From: Planctomycetota bacterium
GTDB taxonomy: Bacteria > Planctomycetota > Planctomycetia > Pirellulales > Pirellulaceae
DNA: 56,617 nucleotides
Assembly: GCA_029259935.1 (NCBI GenBank)
Contig: JAJDEH010000216.1
Location: 1-56,617, forward strand
Direction: 5' to 3'
Positions 18,318 through 28,900 of this stretch are shown here, piece by piece. The first letter of the stretch is position 1. Every line of letters starts with the position of its first letter. Both the position numbers and the translations under genes were made by a program. The notes beneath the pieces were generated by a model. That model did not search any database. It saw only the letters and a list, made by a program, of their open reading frames with translations, and was not told the DNA's origin.

Positions 18318-20210
18318 CTAGTTGTCGGCCATCGTGGACGCTGTCGGAAGCGGCAGCGAGGCGGCCGGGGCGTCGGGCTCGGCGTCTTCAGGGTGCGTAT
18401 CGTCGGCCTCGGTCACACTTTCGATATCATCACGCCGCGGACGTGTGATGTTCTCTAGCTTCGCCTGCAACTCGCTGGCGAATTTCGCTTGCTCGGCCGC
18501 GGACCAAGGCAAAAGGATCCGAAAGCTGCTGCCCTTGCCAAGTTCGCTCGCCAGCAAAATCTCGCCCCCCATCAATTTGCAAAGCTCCTTGACAATCGAA
18601 AGCCCCAGGCCCGTACCAGAATACTCGCGAGTCAGATTGTTGTCGCCCAACAGTGACGGACCCTGACGAAACTTTTCAAAGATGACTTCTCGGTCCTCAT
18701 CGGCGATGCCCACTCCAGTGTCGGCCACGGTCAACTCCAGACGGCCTTTCGCATCGGTGCCCACGGACACGTCGATGCGCCCGCCCTCGGGAGTGAACTT
18801 GATGGCGTTCGACAGCAGATTGGTCAAGATCTGCTGAAGCTTGGCCTGATCCTGATACAAGGGCGGCAACTTCGGCTGGACATGAACATCCAGATCAATG
18901 TTCTTGTCTTCCGAGAGCGAACGTACCATGTCGCAGTGTGCCGTAACGACGCTGCCCACGTCAAACTCGGTCGGCCGAATTTCCATTCGGCCCGCGTCAA
19001 TTTTGGCCAAGTCCAAAATGTCGTTGATCATTTCCAGCAGCACGCGGCCCGACTTTTCGATGTTCTCCGCGTACCGCTTTTGCTTCGACTCAAGGGAATC
19101 AATCCCTTTCAAAACTTCAGAGAATCCAATAATGCTGTTCAGCGGCGTGCGCAGTTCGTGGCTCATGTTCGCCAGAAACTCGCTCTTAACCTGATTGGTC
19201 TCGTACAGCCGCACGTTGAGCTGCGCCAGTTCGTCGACTTTGGCGTCCAAATCCTTGTTGACGTTCCTCAATTCCGATTGTGCGTCGGTGAGGTGAATCA
19301 GCATGCGGTTAAAAGAGGTGGCGAGATCCTGAAACTCATCGCCCGTATTCAGTTCGGCACGCAGTTCGGTCTTGCCGCGGCTGACGGCGTCGCTTACATC
19401 GCGCAGATGTTTTAGAGGTTTGACGACGACATACCGAACAATCACATAGAGTCCCAACATGGACACGAACAACGTCGCGAATCCCGCCGCCCAAAGAATG
19501 GCCGAAGTTTGAATCAGTGTCGCTTGCGTTTCTTCATAGGGCATGACGAGTTTCACGACATGCAGCGGCGGGTCGTTGCCGTATGCTACCGCGCCTTCCA
19601 GCGAGGACACCGCGCCCCTTTCAACCAGGCTGCCGTGGCAAGCGCGGCACATGGTTTGCCAGCGGATCGGCACGTAATAGTGGTACTCGTTGTTCATCCG
19701 CCGGTCTTTGAATATGTAGTCCTCTTCCCCGCTTGGCAGCGCGACAAAGTCGTGTAACGCCTCAACGGACTCAACAGGAACGGATTCCTTGTTGGCCGCC
19801 GCCGTGGCCTGGTCCGCGAGATGCTTGGCTAACTCAACGAGTATCCTCGCTTCCTCCTCGTCCGCGGGTTCCCGCGCATTGACGTTGTCCATGAGGTACT
19901 GCGAATCAAGGGTCACAATTTCTGTTTTGTATTCCCGAGTCAACAACTGGTCGCTCATCCTGGCTGCCAGGTCCGCCAACTCGTTTTCGGGGTCGGGGTC
20001 CACGAAGTTGAAATGGACCCTCAGCATTTCAATTTCGACCAAAGCCCGCCCCTTGCTTTGCGTGGTCTCCATCACGAGTTGCTTGGTGCGGCTGCCAACC
20101 GCCCAAAAGCCGCCCACGATAATGATCAGCAGCACCGCGAGAAACAGAATCTGACACTTCCGCTCAAGGTTGGTTTCGCCGAAGTACCGTTTTATGGAAC
20201 GATAAGACAT
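18318..20210 (-). CDS. Membrane sensor histidine kinase with DUF3365 haem-motif sensor, HAMP and HisKA/HATPase
   Basis: The 630-residue protein has two membrane helices (about 18-38 and 236-262). Between them is a periplasmic DUF3365-like sensor (about 45-228) with one c-type haem motif CRACH at 188-192. A HAMP domain ('VKPLKHLRDVSDAVSRGK...DEFQDLATSFN') and a coiled coil follow. The HisKA box is 'FLANMSHELRTPLNSIIGF' with phospho-acceptor His351. The ATPase domain has N box 'LLSNAIKFTPEGG', G1 'VADTGVGI' and G2 'GTGLGLSIVKEL'. It ends with an acidic, Pro/Ala-rich tail. By analogy with DUF3365 sensors it probably senses redox state or a gas through haem (inference). No response regulator is encoded nearby. 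Confidence 0.9.
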   Translation of the reverse strand: MSYRSIKRYFGETNLERKCQILFLAVLLIIIVGGFWAVGSRTKQLVMETTQSKGRALVEIEMLRVHFNFVDPDPENELADLAARMSDQLLTREYKTEIVTLDSQYLMDNVNAREPADEEEARILVELAKHLADQATAAANKESVPVESVEALHDFVALPSGEEDYIFKDRRMNNEYHYYVPIRWQTMCRACHGSLVERGAVSSLEGAVAYGNDPPLHVVKLVMPYEETQATLIQTSAILWAAGFATLFVSMLGLYVIVRYVVVKPLKHLRDVSDAVSRGKTELRAELNTGDEFQDLATSFNRMLIHLTDAQSELRNVNKDLDAKVDELAQLNVRLYETNQVKSEFLANMSHELRTPLNSIIGFSEVLKGIDSLESKQKRYAENIEKSGRVLLEMINDILDLAKIDAGRMEIRPTEFDVGSVVTAHCDMVRSLSEDKNIDLDVHVQPKLPPLYQDQAKLQQILTNLLSNAIKFTPEGGRIDVSVGTDAKGRLELTVADTGVGIADEDREVIFEKFRQGPSLLGDNNLTREYSGTGLGLSIVKELCKLMGGEILLASELGKGSSFRILLPWSAAEQAKFASELQAKLENITRPRRDDIESVTEADDTHPEDAEPDAPAASLPLPTASTMADN

Positions 20211-20332
20211 GATGCGGTAAGGAAAAGAAGATTGGTCGCGTATTCAAGCCTTATTCTAGATTTCATTCTGGGCAGGAGCCAGTGCAATCTCTTCTATTTG
20301 CTATTCGCCGTAGCACGGCAATCCTCGCTGAA

Positions 20333-22618
20333 TCACAGCATATTCACCGGATCGACGTCGATCTGCCATTTGACATCCCGAGGAGCCTTCCATGTCGACG
20401 CCGAGCTTCGTACCGTTTCTCGCAGGGCGAGCCCGTCGTGAGCCATCATCAGCAAGTGAAAGCGGACATTGCCACGCAGCTTGGCAATCGGCGCGGGTGC
20501 CGGACCCAGAACGCGAACCTGCACGGTGTCGGCCTCGAAGGCCGCCCGGAGTGATGTGGAGACCTGTTGGGCGAACTGCTCGGTGTTGGTCTGCGACGCG
20601 CCACTGAAGATAACGCGGATCATGGCGGTGGCGGGCGGGTATCCAAACTCGTCCCGCGCTGGCAGTTCCTGCGAGGCAAACATGTGGTAGTCGTGTTGCA
20701 TCGCTGCCTGGATGGCCAGATGCTCGGGACTGAACGTCTGCACGATCACGCGGCCGCCTTTCGACCCTCGGCCGGTTCGGCCGGCGACTTGTGTCACGAG
20801 TTGAAACGTTCGCTCGGCGGCGCGAAAGTCGGGAAAGTGCAAGGCGGTGTCAGCGTTGATCACGCCGACTAGAGTCACATTGGGAAAGTCCAGTCCCTTG
20901 GCGATCATTTGCGTGCCCAACAAGATCTTGACCTCACCGTCGCGGAATCGGTCGAGCGCCGCCTCGTGCGAGCCGACCCCTCGCATCGAATCGCTGTCCA
21001 TCCGCAGGCAGGCGACGCCTGGAAAACGTGAGCGAACTTCCGCCTCGAGCCGCTGAGTTCCCAGGCCGCTGTAACGGATCCCTTCGAAGTTGCACTCGGG
21101 ACATCTTGGCGGCGCGTCGATAGTGTATTCGCAGTAATGACAAGCGGCTTTCTCGCCTTCGCGGTGATGCGTCAGGGCCACGTCGCACGCCGGACAACTC
21201 ACCACCTCGCCGCACGACGGGCATTGAATGATGGTCGAAAAACCGCGACGATTGAGCAGCAGGATGACTTGCCCGTCCAGGTCGAGCGTATCGCTTATCG
21301 CCGCCTGCAGTGGCCGGCTGATCGCGCCCCGGCTGTGACGGTTGAGCTTTTCCGTCCGCAGATCCACCGCGTCGACCGTGGGCAGCGGAAGGTTCAGCAC
21401 GCGATGCGGGATCTCCACCACCCGAAACTGTTCGCTCTGACTGGCGTGCCAGCTTTCCAGCGAAGGAGTCGCCGAACCCAGTACCAACGGCAAGTTTTCT
21501 TCGCGGGCCCGATACAGGGCGACGTCGCGGGCGTGATAACGGGGCGTGCTGTCCTGTTTGAACGAAGCGTCGTGCTCTTCGTCGATCACGATGATCCCCA
21601 AATGAGGCGTGGGAGCAAACACGGCGCTGCGAGCGCCGACGACCACTTGCACTTCTCCCCGCGCGATCCGTTGCCAGTGCCAATGCCGTTCGGAATCGGA
21701 AAGATGGCTGTGCAGCACCGCCACGTGTTCAAATCGCGAACGAAATCGCTGGCGTGTTTGCGGCGTCAAACTGATCTCGGGAACCAGCACGATCGCTTGG
21801 CGCTTGAAACTGATCACGTGCTCGATCGCGCGAATGTAAACTTCCGTCTTGCCGCTACCGGTGACGCCGTGCAACAAGATGGTTTCATGCCGCCGCTCGT
21901 CCAAGGAGCGCACGATCGTGTCCAAGGCGCTCTGCTGCCGATCGTTCAGTGTGGGCGGCGTGGAAGGCGCTTCGGGCCGCACGTCGTGATCGCCCATTTG
22001 CGATCGTCGAATATCCGCCTGCAGCAGTCCCTTTTTCCTCAGGGCGTTGATGGGCCCTTGAGTGCAGTGGGCGGCGGCGGCGAGTTGAGGAGGAGTCATC
22101 GGCTGCTCCGAAGCCGCCAGAATCTTCAAAGCTTGCGCTTGTTTCGGAGGCAGCTTGAGTTGCGTCAGTCGTGCCGTGACACTCGTGGGAACGCTAAGAA
22201 ATAGCACCTCGCGCGTTCCAGCTTGGCCTCGCACCCCCGCGGGAACCGCGGCTTCGATGGACTGGCCCCACTCGCACAAGTAGTAGTCGGCAACCCACTT
22301 GGTGACTCGCAACATGGCGGGTGACAGCAGACGGCGGCCGTCCACCACCGACCTAACTTCCTTGAGCGGCCGGCCCGACACCTGCCGATTTTCGACTTGC
22401 GTACAGTACCCGGTCAGCAGCCGATTCGACTTGCCCAGGGGAACACGCACCCGTTTTCCCGGCTCGAGTTCCGCCCGCAGCAGTTCCGGAACTTGGTAGT
22501 CATACGGACCGAACGGGTTCTCGGCAAAGACGACCGTCGCCACGAGCCGTTCCCCTTGCTCGTCCATTTCCCACGGAGGGGGTTCGGTTTCAAACAACTC
22601 TTGTTGTCGGCGCGTCAT
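20333..22618 (-). CDS. priA: Primosomal protein N' (replication restart helicase PriA)
   Basis: The 761-residue protein has the PriA 3'-DNA-binding domain ('FAENPFGPYDYQVPELLRAEL', 'KRVRVPLGKSNRLLTGYC'). Helicase motif I is 'LLHGVTGSGKTEVYIRAI' and motif II 'VIDEEHDASFKQDSTPRYHARD'. Eight zinc-binding cysteines lie in 'CPSCGEVVSCPACDVAL' and 'CHYCEYTIDAPPRCPECN', followed by 'VAGRTGRGSKGG'. PriA reloads the replisome at forks and D-loops. The start at 22618 was chosen because the extra N-terminal residues of the longer frame do not resemble the family. It is divergent from nadD with 128 bp between starts. Confidence 0.95.
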   Translation of the reverse strand: MTRRQQELFETEPPPWEMDEQGERLVATVVFAENPFGPYDYQVPELLRAELEPGKRVRVPLGKSNRLLTGYCTQVENRQVSGRPLKEVRSVVDGRRLLSPAMLRVTKWVADYYLCEWGQSIEAAVPAGVRGQAGTREVLFLSVPTSVTARLTQLKLPPKQAQALKILAASEQPMTPPQLAAAAHCTQGPINALRKKGLLQADIRRSQMGDHDVRPEAPSTPPTLNDRQQSALDTIVRSLDERRHETILLHGVTGSGKTEVYIRAIEHVISFKRQAIVLVPEISLTPQTRQRFRSRFEHVAVLHSHLSDSERHWHWQRIARGEVQVVVGARSAVFAPTPHLGIIVIDEEHDASFKQDSTPRYHARDVALYRAREENLPLVLGSATPSLESWHASQSEQFRVVEIPHRVLNLPLPTVDAVDLRTEKLNRHSRGAISRPLQAAISDTLDLDGQVILLLNRRGFSTIIQCPSCGEVVSCPACDVALTHHREGEKAACHYCEYTIDAPPRCPECNFEGIRYSGLGTQRLEAEVRSRFPGVACLRMDSDSMRGVGSHEAALDRFRDGEVKILLGTQMIAKGLDFPNVTLVGVINADTALHFPDFRAAERTFQLVTQVAGRTGRGSKGGRVIVQTFSPEHLAIQAAMQHDYHMFASQELPARDEFGYPPATAMIRVIFSGASQTNTEQFAQQVSTSLRAAFEADTVQVRVLGPAPAPIAKLRGNVRFHLLMMAHDGLALRETVRSSASTWKAPRDVKWQIDVDPVNML

Positions 22619-22746
22619 GGAAGGTTCTTCTGGCAGAGACCTGCCGGTGGTCAGCCATGCCCTCAATCGATACGATTATCAGGCACAATGATCTGCTGGC
22701 AAGACAAGGGGATTCGAACAACGGCCGCGGGCGGCAAAACGGACAC

Positions 22747-23373
22747 ATGATGCGAATCGGAATTCTCGGCGGATCCTTCGATCCCGTTCACCACGGGCAT
22801 CTGCTGTTGGCGGAATCCGCGCGCGAGCAATGCCGGCTCGATCAGGTGCGATTCGTCCCGGCCGCCGTTCCTCCCCACAAACAGTCGAAAATTCTCGCTC
22901 CCGCCAAGGCACGCGTCGAGATGCTTGAATTGGCCATCGCCGGCCATGAGGCGTTTCTTGTCTCTCACATCGAACTCGACCGGCAAGGCGTTAGCTATAC
23001 GGTGGAAACTCTGGCCGAGATTCACGCCGAACACCCGGATGCCGAATTGCACTTGCTGCTCGGTGCCGACATGTTTTTCGATTTGCCCACGTGGCGACAG
23101 CCGGAGCGCATTTGCGAACTGGCCATTCCCACGGTCGTATCCCGACCCGATTCGCCCGAACCAGATTATGGGATACTGAGAGAACTCGCGTCGCCGGCGC
23201 GGATTGCCGTTTTTGAAAACACCCGTGTCACCATGCCGCTGGTTGAGTATAGCAGCACCGAGATTCGCCGTCGGGTCGTCGAGGGGTTATCCATCCGATT
23301 TCACACTCCGCGCGCCGTCGAGCAATACATTTTGTCCAACTCACTGTATTGTAACGGAGATGAAACGAAGTGA
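22747..23373 (+). CDS. nadD: Nicotinate-nucleotide adenylyltransferase
   Basis: The 208-residue enzyme begins 'MRIGILGGSFDPVHHGHLLLAE', with the HxGH nucleotidyltransferase motif, and contains the C-terminal 'YSSTEIRRRVVEG' motif (ISxTxIR). It also has the family's 'VPPHKQ' and 'LLLGADMFFDLPTWRQPE'. NadD adenylates nicotinic acid mononucleotide to deamido-NAD in NAD synthesis. Two adjacent ATGs at 22747 and 22750 are possible starts. Everything is in place for an active enzyme. A small conserved gene follows after 43 bp. Confidence 0.93.
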   Translation: MMRIGILGGSFDPVHHGHLLLAESAREQCRLDQVRFVPAAVPPHKQSKILAPAKARVEMLELAIAGHEAFLVSHIELDRQGVSYTVETLAEIHAEHPDAELHLLLGADMFFDLPTWRQPERICELAIPTVVSRPDSPEPDYGILRELASPARIAVFENTRVTMPLVEYSSTEIRRRVVEGLSIRFHTPRAVEQYILSNSLYCNGDETK

Positions 23374-23416
23374 GGATTCCATTTTTGAATCATGTCCCCC
23401 GTTGCAGTGTTGCCGC

Positions 23417-23722
23417 ATGATCAAATTCAAAGACTTCGTCCCCGAGATGATTGCCCAGCCCGGCCTGTTCCGCGAAGGCACTTACGAATCTCTCGAAATC
23501 GCGGTGGAAGCCGCGAACGATTGGATCAAGGAATACGACATCCGAGTGATCAACGTGGAAACGGTCGTGCTGCCGAACATCTGGAGCCGTTACGAAGAAG
23601 GATCCGCGGATGTGGCGTTGGGCACCAGCGGCGATTCCCCCAGCCGCTGGCACCAGTTCATACGAGTCTGGTACCGAGTCGGCTCGCCGCCGGAGAGTTC
23701 GGAAACAAATCACGAAAAATAA
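23417..23722 (+). CDS. Small conserved hypothetical protein
   Basis: A 101-residue soluble protein, starting 'MIKFKDFVPEMIAQPGLF' and containing 'VINVETVVLPNIWSRYEEGS' and 'WHQFIRVWYRV'. There is no signal peptide, membrane segment or catalytic motif. The balanced composition and the short compact shape suggest a real cytoplasmic protein. I do not recognise its family. The start at 23417 was preferred because the frame upstream overlaps nadD and looks non-coding; no strong Shine-Dalgarno sequence precedes it. It sits between nadD and the DinB-fold gene on the same strand. Confidence 0.65.
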   Translation: MIKFKDFVPEMIAQPGLFREGTYESLEIAVEAANDWIKEYDIRVINVETVVLPNIWSRYEEGSADVALGTSGDSPSRWHQFIRVWYRVGSPPESSETNHEK

Positions 23723-23779
23723 TCGTGAACCAACACGGCACCTCCGCCCTCTCCAAGTGCAAGGATGAAAGGAACCGCG

Positions 23780-24304
23780 ATGCTCGACACATTCAAGGAA
23801 CTAACCGCCAAACAACTGGAGGCCGCGCTGGGCACTGTCGACGCCTGCGTGGATCGCTGTCCGCAGGCGGCTTGGGACGCGCCGGTCGGGAACCACGCAT
23901 TTTGTCAGGTTGCTTTTCACGGATTGTTTTGGGCAGACTTGTATCTAGGGCTCGACTTGGATGCACTTCGCGTCCAGCCGTTCCATCGCGACCACCAGGA
24001 CTTCTTTCGCGACTACGAGGAATTGGAAGACCGCGCCCCGCGGCTTCTTTATGACCGATCGTCGATCAAAACCTACCTCGAGTTTTGTCGCGCCAAGACG
24101 CGGGAGGTGATCGCGGCGGAAACGACCGAATCACTTCAGGCACTTTCCGAATTCGACTGGCTGCCCTTTTCGCGGGCAGAAGTCTACACCTACAACATTC
24201 GCCACGTCCAACATCATGCCGCCCAGTTGAGCTTGCGGCTGAGAATCGACGTTGACGAAAACATTCCTTGGATCAAGTCGGGTTGGCGAATACCCGAACC
24301 CTGA
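23780..24304 (+). CDS. DinB-superfamily four-helix protein
   Basis: The 174-residue protein resembles the DinB/YfiT fold, a four-helix bundle with a metal site. It has an N-terminal amphipathic helix ('LKELTAKQL..ALGTVDACVDRCPQAAWD'), a His in 'VAFHGLFWADLYLG' and a C-terminal 'IRHVQHHAAQLSLRLR'; these are the usual positions of the three metal ligands. DinB proteins are often metal-dependent thiol transferases or hydrolases, but the substrate is unknown here. The start at 23780 has AAAGGA upstream. It converges on the next gene with one base between stop codons. Confidence 0.75.
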   Translation: MLDTFKELTAKQLEAALGTVDACVDRCPQAAWDAPVGNHAFCQVAFHGLFWADLYLGLDLDALRVQPFHRDHQDFFRDYEELEDRAPRLLYDRSSIKTYLEFCRAKTREVIAAETTESLQALSEFDWLPFSRAEVYTYNIRHVQHHAAQLSLRLRIDVDENIPWIKSGWRIPEP

Positions 24305-24305
24305 T

Positions 24306-25766
24306 TCACTCGCCTCCGCTGACGACACCTTCCTGGGCTTTGACGTTGCCCGCGGGTGCGGCACCGAATCCGCGGATGCCGTAGTTCGCCACGAATTTCT
24401 TCAGCGTTTCGTTGGGCTTTTGCCGCTGGCGGTCCAAGAGGATCGCATCGCGGAATCGGCCCAGGTCGAGGTAGGCTTGATAATCCTTCGGAACCGCGAT
24501 TCCCAGATCCGCGAAGGTGGTCTCTTCTCGGATGAGCTGTACAAGCATCCGACCGCGTTGGGCAGCGGGAGCCTTATTCACCGCGTCGGTAAACCACGTT
24601 GACGTGGAAGCGGGAACTTGCGCAAGCTTCTCCAACAGTTTTCGCTGCTGAGGAGTGACCAGTTCGATACGACCAATCATCACCCGGGTAATGTCGGCCG
24701 GAGCGGAAATCGACAGCGGCAAAATGGCATCGGTCCAAGACCGCGGCAAGGAGAAGAACAGGCGCAGTCCGGGACTTTGGAAATACGACAATTTCCAAGT
24801 CGCCAGCATAGCGTCGGCCTCATCGGCGGTGAGCCCGTCACGCAACAGCGCTCCCCGCATCGATGTTTGCAGTTTGCCAAGATTCGCTTTGCTGTATTCC
24901 ATTTTCGAAAACGCTCCCGGAGTGGTGGCGATCGATTGGCGTTTCGCTTGACCTCGAATGGTCGCCGGCGAAAGTTCGCGAAAGGCGATCTTGCCATCGG
25001 GACGAATGTCGGCCAGCCACATCGCCGAGAACTTGCACTCTTCGGTAGGCTGCAGCAGGCGACCGTTAGTTTCAATCGATAGCGTATCGTCACGACTTCG
25101 CAAAACTCGTAACGGCGCTTCGATATTCGCGACGCCCCGGTAGAACAAATACTGCTCGGCCTGCCCGCCGTCGGCCACCACTCGAGCGGAATCCACATCG
25201 CGCGGCGCAAGCCAAACATGTTCCGTCGTCTCGGGAAGTTTCACATCCGCGCCGACGCGCAGATTTTTCCATCGGATGGTGCCGGTCTGATCAGGCGAGA
25301 TGATGCCCATATTTTTGAACGCGTTCTTGAACCCCGGCGCTTGAACTTCCGCGCGCGGATACCATTCGCTGATCCAGCCACCGCGAAAGCCCACGCTGAC
25401 GTCAATTTCGAGCGGCTTCTTTTGCGCCTCGGTTGGATAGAAATAGATGATCGGCGTTTCCATCCGCATGATGGCGTAAGGGTAACTTGAAGGCAGGCCT
25501 TTCGATCGCATGCCGGCGAACGGAGAAATCTGACTCGCCTGGGGAATCAAATGGTAGCCTAGCCGGTGAACAAAGTTGGGCAGTGATTCTTCGTTCACGT
25601 TGACGCCGGCCAACGGTCTGCCGGCTTCATCCTGCAGCACGGTAAACGTCCCCCATTCGGCAACGCGCATACGCGCGGTCTCTTCCGCCTGGCCCGCGCC
25701 ACACAGCAAAACGAAGATCGCGGCCCAACTAACTAGTCGCAACAGGATTGCATGGTTTCGCAACAT
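24306..25766 (-). CDS. Secreted conserved protein of unknown function
   Basis: The 486-residue protein has an N-terminal signal peptide ('LLRLVSWAAIFVLLCGAGQA') after the ATG at 25766, which has GAGGAG upstream. The mature part starts 'MRVAEWGTFTVLQDEAGRPLAGVNV' and has an early beta-rich half ('METPIIYFYPTEAQKKPLEIDVSVGFRGG') and a helical C-terminal half. No cofactor or catalytic motif is recognisable. The overall form is that of a planctomycete periplasmic protein, possibly carbohydrate-related, but that is only a guess. The gene converges with the DinB-fold gene. Confidence 0.75.
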   Translation of the reverse strand: MLRNHAILLRLVSWAAIFVLLCGAGQAEETARMRVAEWGTFTVLQDEAGRPLAGVNVNEESLPNFVHRLGYHLIPQASQISPFAGMRSKGLPSSYPYAIMRMETPIIYFYPTEAQKKPLEIDVSVGFRGGWISEWYPRAEVQAPGFKNAFKNMGIISPDQTGTIRWKNLRVGADVKLPETTEHVWLAPRDVDSARVVADGGQAEQYLFYRGVANIEAPLRVLRSRDDTLSIETNGRLLQPTEECKFSAMWLADIRPDGKIAFRELSPATIRGQAKRQSIATTPGAFSKMEYSKANLGKLQTSMRGALLRDGLTADEADAMLATWKLSYFQSPGLRLFFSLPRSWTDAILPLSISAPADITRVMIGRIELVTPQQRKLLEKLAQVPASTSTWFTDAVNKAPAAQRGRMLVQLIREETTFADLGIAVPKDYQAYLDLGRFRDAILLDRQRQKPNETLKKFVANYGIRGFGAAPAGNVKAQEGVVSGGE

Positions 25767-25927
25767 GAGATTTCTCCTCGTGGCTCTGTTCTGAAATTGG
25801 AAACGAATTGCCAAGTGAACTGACACGAGGATTCTACGAGCAGCAGCGATGAAAAATAAATTGTAAAAGAAGTTCTTTACGACGTTATTTGTTGTTTATC
25901 GAGCCGACAGAGGGTCGCAGGGTGAAC

Positions 25928-28900
25928 TCACGCTTGCGTGTCATTCCCGGGAACGGGGCCTTCGCGAACCGGCTCGCCCCGGCCGTACAGTTTCAGGCGT
26001 TTCACGAGTTGATAACTCTCAGCTTCCGCCGACGTGGCGTTTTCGATGGCCTTGGTTTGCCACTCGATCGCTCGATCAAAGTCCCCGTTTTCGGCGTGGG
26101 CCGCGGCGAGCGTATCAAGGAACATCGTCTCCTTCCAATCGGATAGTTCGCACGCCTTCGTAGCGCTGGCGAGCGCCGATTCGGCATCTCGGAACTTGGG
26201 ATCCCGCGCCGTCGCCAACAGCCATGCGCGGCCGTTGTGCGCGCCGATCAATTCCGGTTCGAATCGAATCGCTTCCTCGAAATCGGCCAGCGCCTTGGTG
26301 TAGTCGCCTTGGCCGCTCCAAACCATGGCGCGATTCCAATAGGCGTTTCCAAATTGTGGATTCAGTTGTATGACCCGATTCAAATCGCTTAGCGCCGCTT
26401 CATGATTCTTGTTCTGCGAATGCGTGATCGCCCGATGCACCATGGCCCATGGTTCTTTTGGGTTCATTCGAATCGCTTCGCCAAGGTCGGCCAGAGATTT
26501 GTCGAGTTCGCCTTGATTGCGCCGCACAATGCCTCGGTTCACGAACGCTCCGGGAGAATTGGGCCGTAGGCGAATCGTTTCATCGAAACTAGTAATGGCT
26601 TCGTCGTTCGCTCCCGTGTGCATGCAAGCAAACCCGCAGCCAAAGTGAGCCGTATCGTCACGGGGATTGAGCCGAATCGCCTGTTGGAAGGCGTTGATCG
26701 CGGGCTCAAATTCGCCTCGTTTCGACAGCACGTCCCCGCGAACTCGAAACGCGACCGCGTTGTTTTCATCCAAAGCCAGCGCCTGTTCGCAGGACTCCCA
26801 AGCGTCGTCCAGGTTTTCGTTGTTAAGGCACTGGCTCGCGATTTGCGAAATGTCCGCCGACGCTTTCACCGGATCGCCGATCTTTTGGTAAGCATCCGCG
26901 CGCGAGCGCAACAGGCCCAGATCGCTAGGACTCTTGCTGATTGCCTCGGATAAATCCTCGATCGCGCGATCAAACTGTTGCAACGCAAGAAAGCATCGCG
27001 CCCGCCCCTCGAATCCACTGGCCAGGAACCAAGCGTTTCGAATGGCCTCGGAAAAGTCGGCCATCGCGCTTGTGAAGTCCCCTTGATCGAAATAGAAGTT
27101 GCCGCGGCGGACGTATCCGTCGGCCATCCCCGGAGCAAGCTCAATGGCCCGACTGTAAGATTCGACGGCCTTCGCGTCCCGCCCCAAGGTCGCCAGGTAG
27201 TCTCCCATGACGGCGTGGAAGTCGGCGGCGTCGGGATTGATCTCGATGGCCCGCTGCAAGTCGGCAACGGCCGCGGGCAGATCGCCTTTCCCCTGCTGGC
27301 AACATGCACGCTCGGAATACCAGTGCGCCGGTTTGGTCGCGGACTGATCGAGCGCGTCTGAATAAACGGCAATGGCCTGATCGAATTCATCCAGGTCGAA
27401 CAGACATTTGGCTTTCAACGCCAGAAGTTCTGGATCCTGAGTTTTCGCGACACCCTCATCGAGAATTGTGATGGCGGATCGAAAGTCATGGTTGCCGCGG
27501 TGGCACTCCGCCAGTTGGTTGTACAAAAATGTGTGCCGGGTAGAGCCGAGTTCGATCGCCTGCCGGAGGTCCGCGATCGCCAATTTGTTTTGTGGGTCGG
27601 TAAAGATTTCGCGGTAACAAGCGCCTCGCTCGGATAGAGCAAAGTCATTGGCCGGATCCAGGCGGATCGCCTCCGTGAATTCGCGAATGGCGGCATCCAA
27701 ATCGTAATTCTGGCGATAACAGGCCCCGCGCGTGTTGTAGCCCAAGACACAATCGGGGTCGAGCCGGTTGGCGCGTGTCGCATCTTCGATAGCTTGGTCC
27801 AAGTTGTTGATCAGCCGATAAGCGTCGCCCCGCCAAGCGAAGCCCCAAGCGCCGTTTTCATCGAGCTGAATCGCGCGGGTGAAGTTGTCGATAGCGGCAT
27901 CGTATTGATCCTTAAAGTAGAAACATCGCCCCTTGGCGACATAAGCCGCCGCGAAGTCGGCATCCAACCTTATCGCCTCGTTGGCATCGGCCAAGGCAAG
28001 ATCGACATCATTGGCCGACAGTCGTGCCGCCGCGCGGCCGCAAAAGGCCCGCGCCTCGGCCGGGCTACGGCGCAGCGCTTCGGTGTAATCGTCGATCGCC
28101 CGTTGGCTGTCACTGTTCAATCGGGCATCGCCGCGGGCCAAGTAGCCAATCGCCGATTCATCATCGATGGCGATGGCCCGATCGGCGTCCTCCAACGCCT
28201 TGTCGTAATCTCCTTTAAGGTAAAAAACGACCGAGCGATTCAGGTACACCGCGAACGAAACGGGTTCCAAGCGAACCGACTGCTCGCAATCGGCAATGGC
28301 GGCGGCGAAGTTTCCCAGCCTTGCTTGAGCCACGCCGCGGCGGCTGTAAGCCAGCGCGTATTTGGGCGACAGGTGAAGCGCTTCCTGATATTTGACGATG
28401 GCTTCATCGAAACGTCTTTCAGCCGCCAAAGCGTGCCCTTGCTCGCAGGCGGCGACCGCCAGTTCCGGCGGCGCATCCGCTAGCTCCGACAGGTTCCACG
28501 TGGCCAGCAACTTCGATTGGCCGAGCCGCGACCCAGGGGTTAGGTCGACATACTGAAGCTGGCTGATCATCAGGTGAAAATCTTCCCAGTCGCAGTTTTC
28601 GATCAGCACGGGAACCAACCGGTCGCGGCGCTTTCGCATGGCCCAATGCACCTCGGCCCGCACCCACTCCGACGACAGCGACCGGGGCGACATGGCGATC
28701 AGAAACCACTGGCAAGAATCGAGCCCCTCGCGAATGCTCCGTTCCCATTCCGATGCGGATTGAATGTCGTCCTTGGAGTACCAAGTGTCCATCTTGTGCC
28801 GCTTGAGAACGGAAATGATTTCTCGTTCGACAAACTCGCGGTCCTGTGTCGAATGACTGATAAAGACGCGAGTTGGAGGGGCGGTCGAAGCGTCCGCCGT

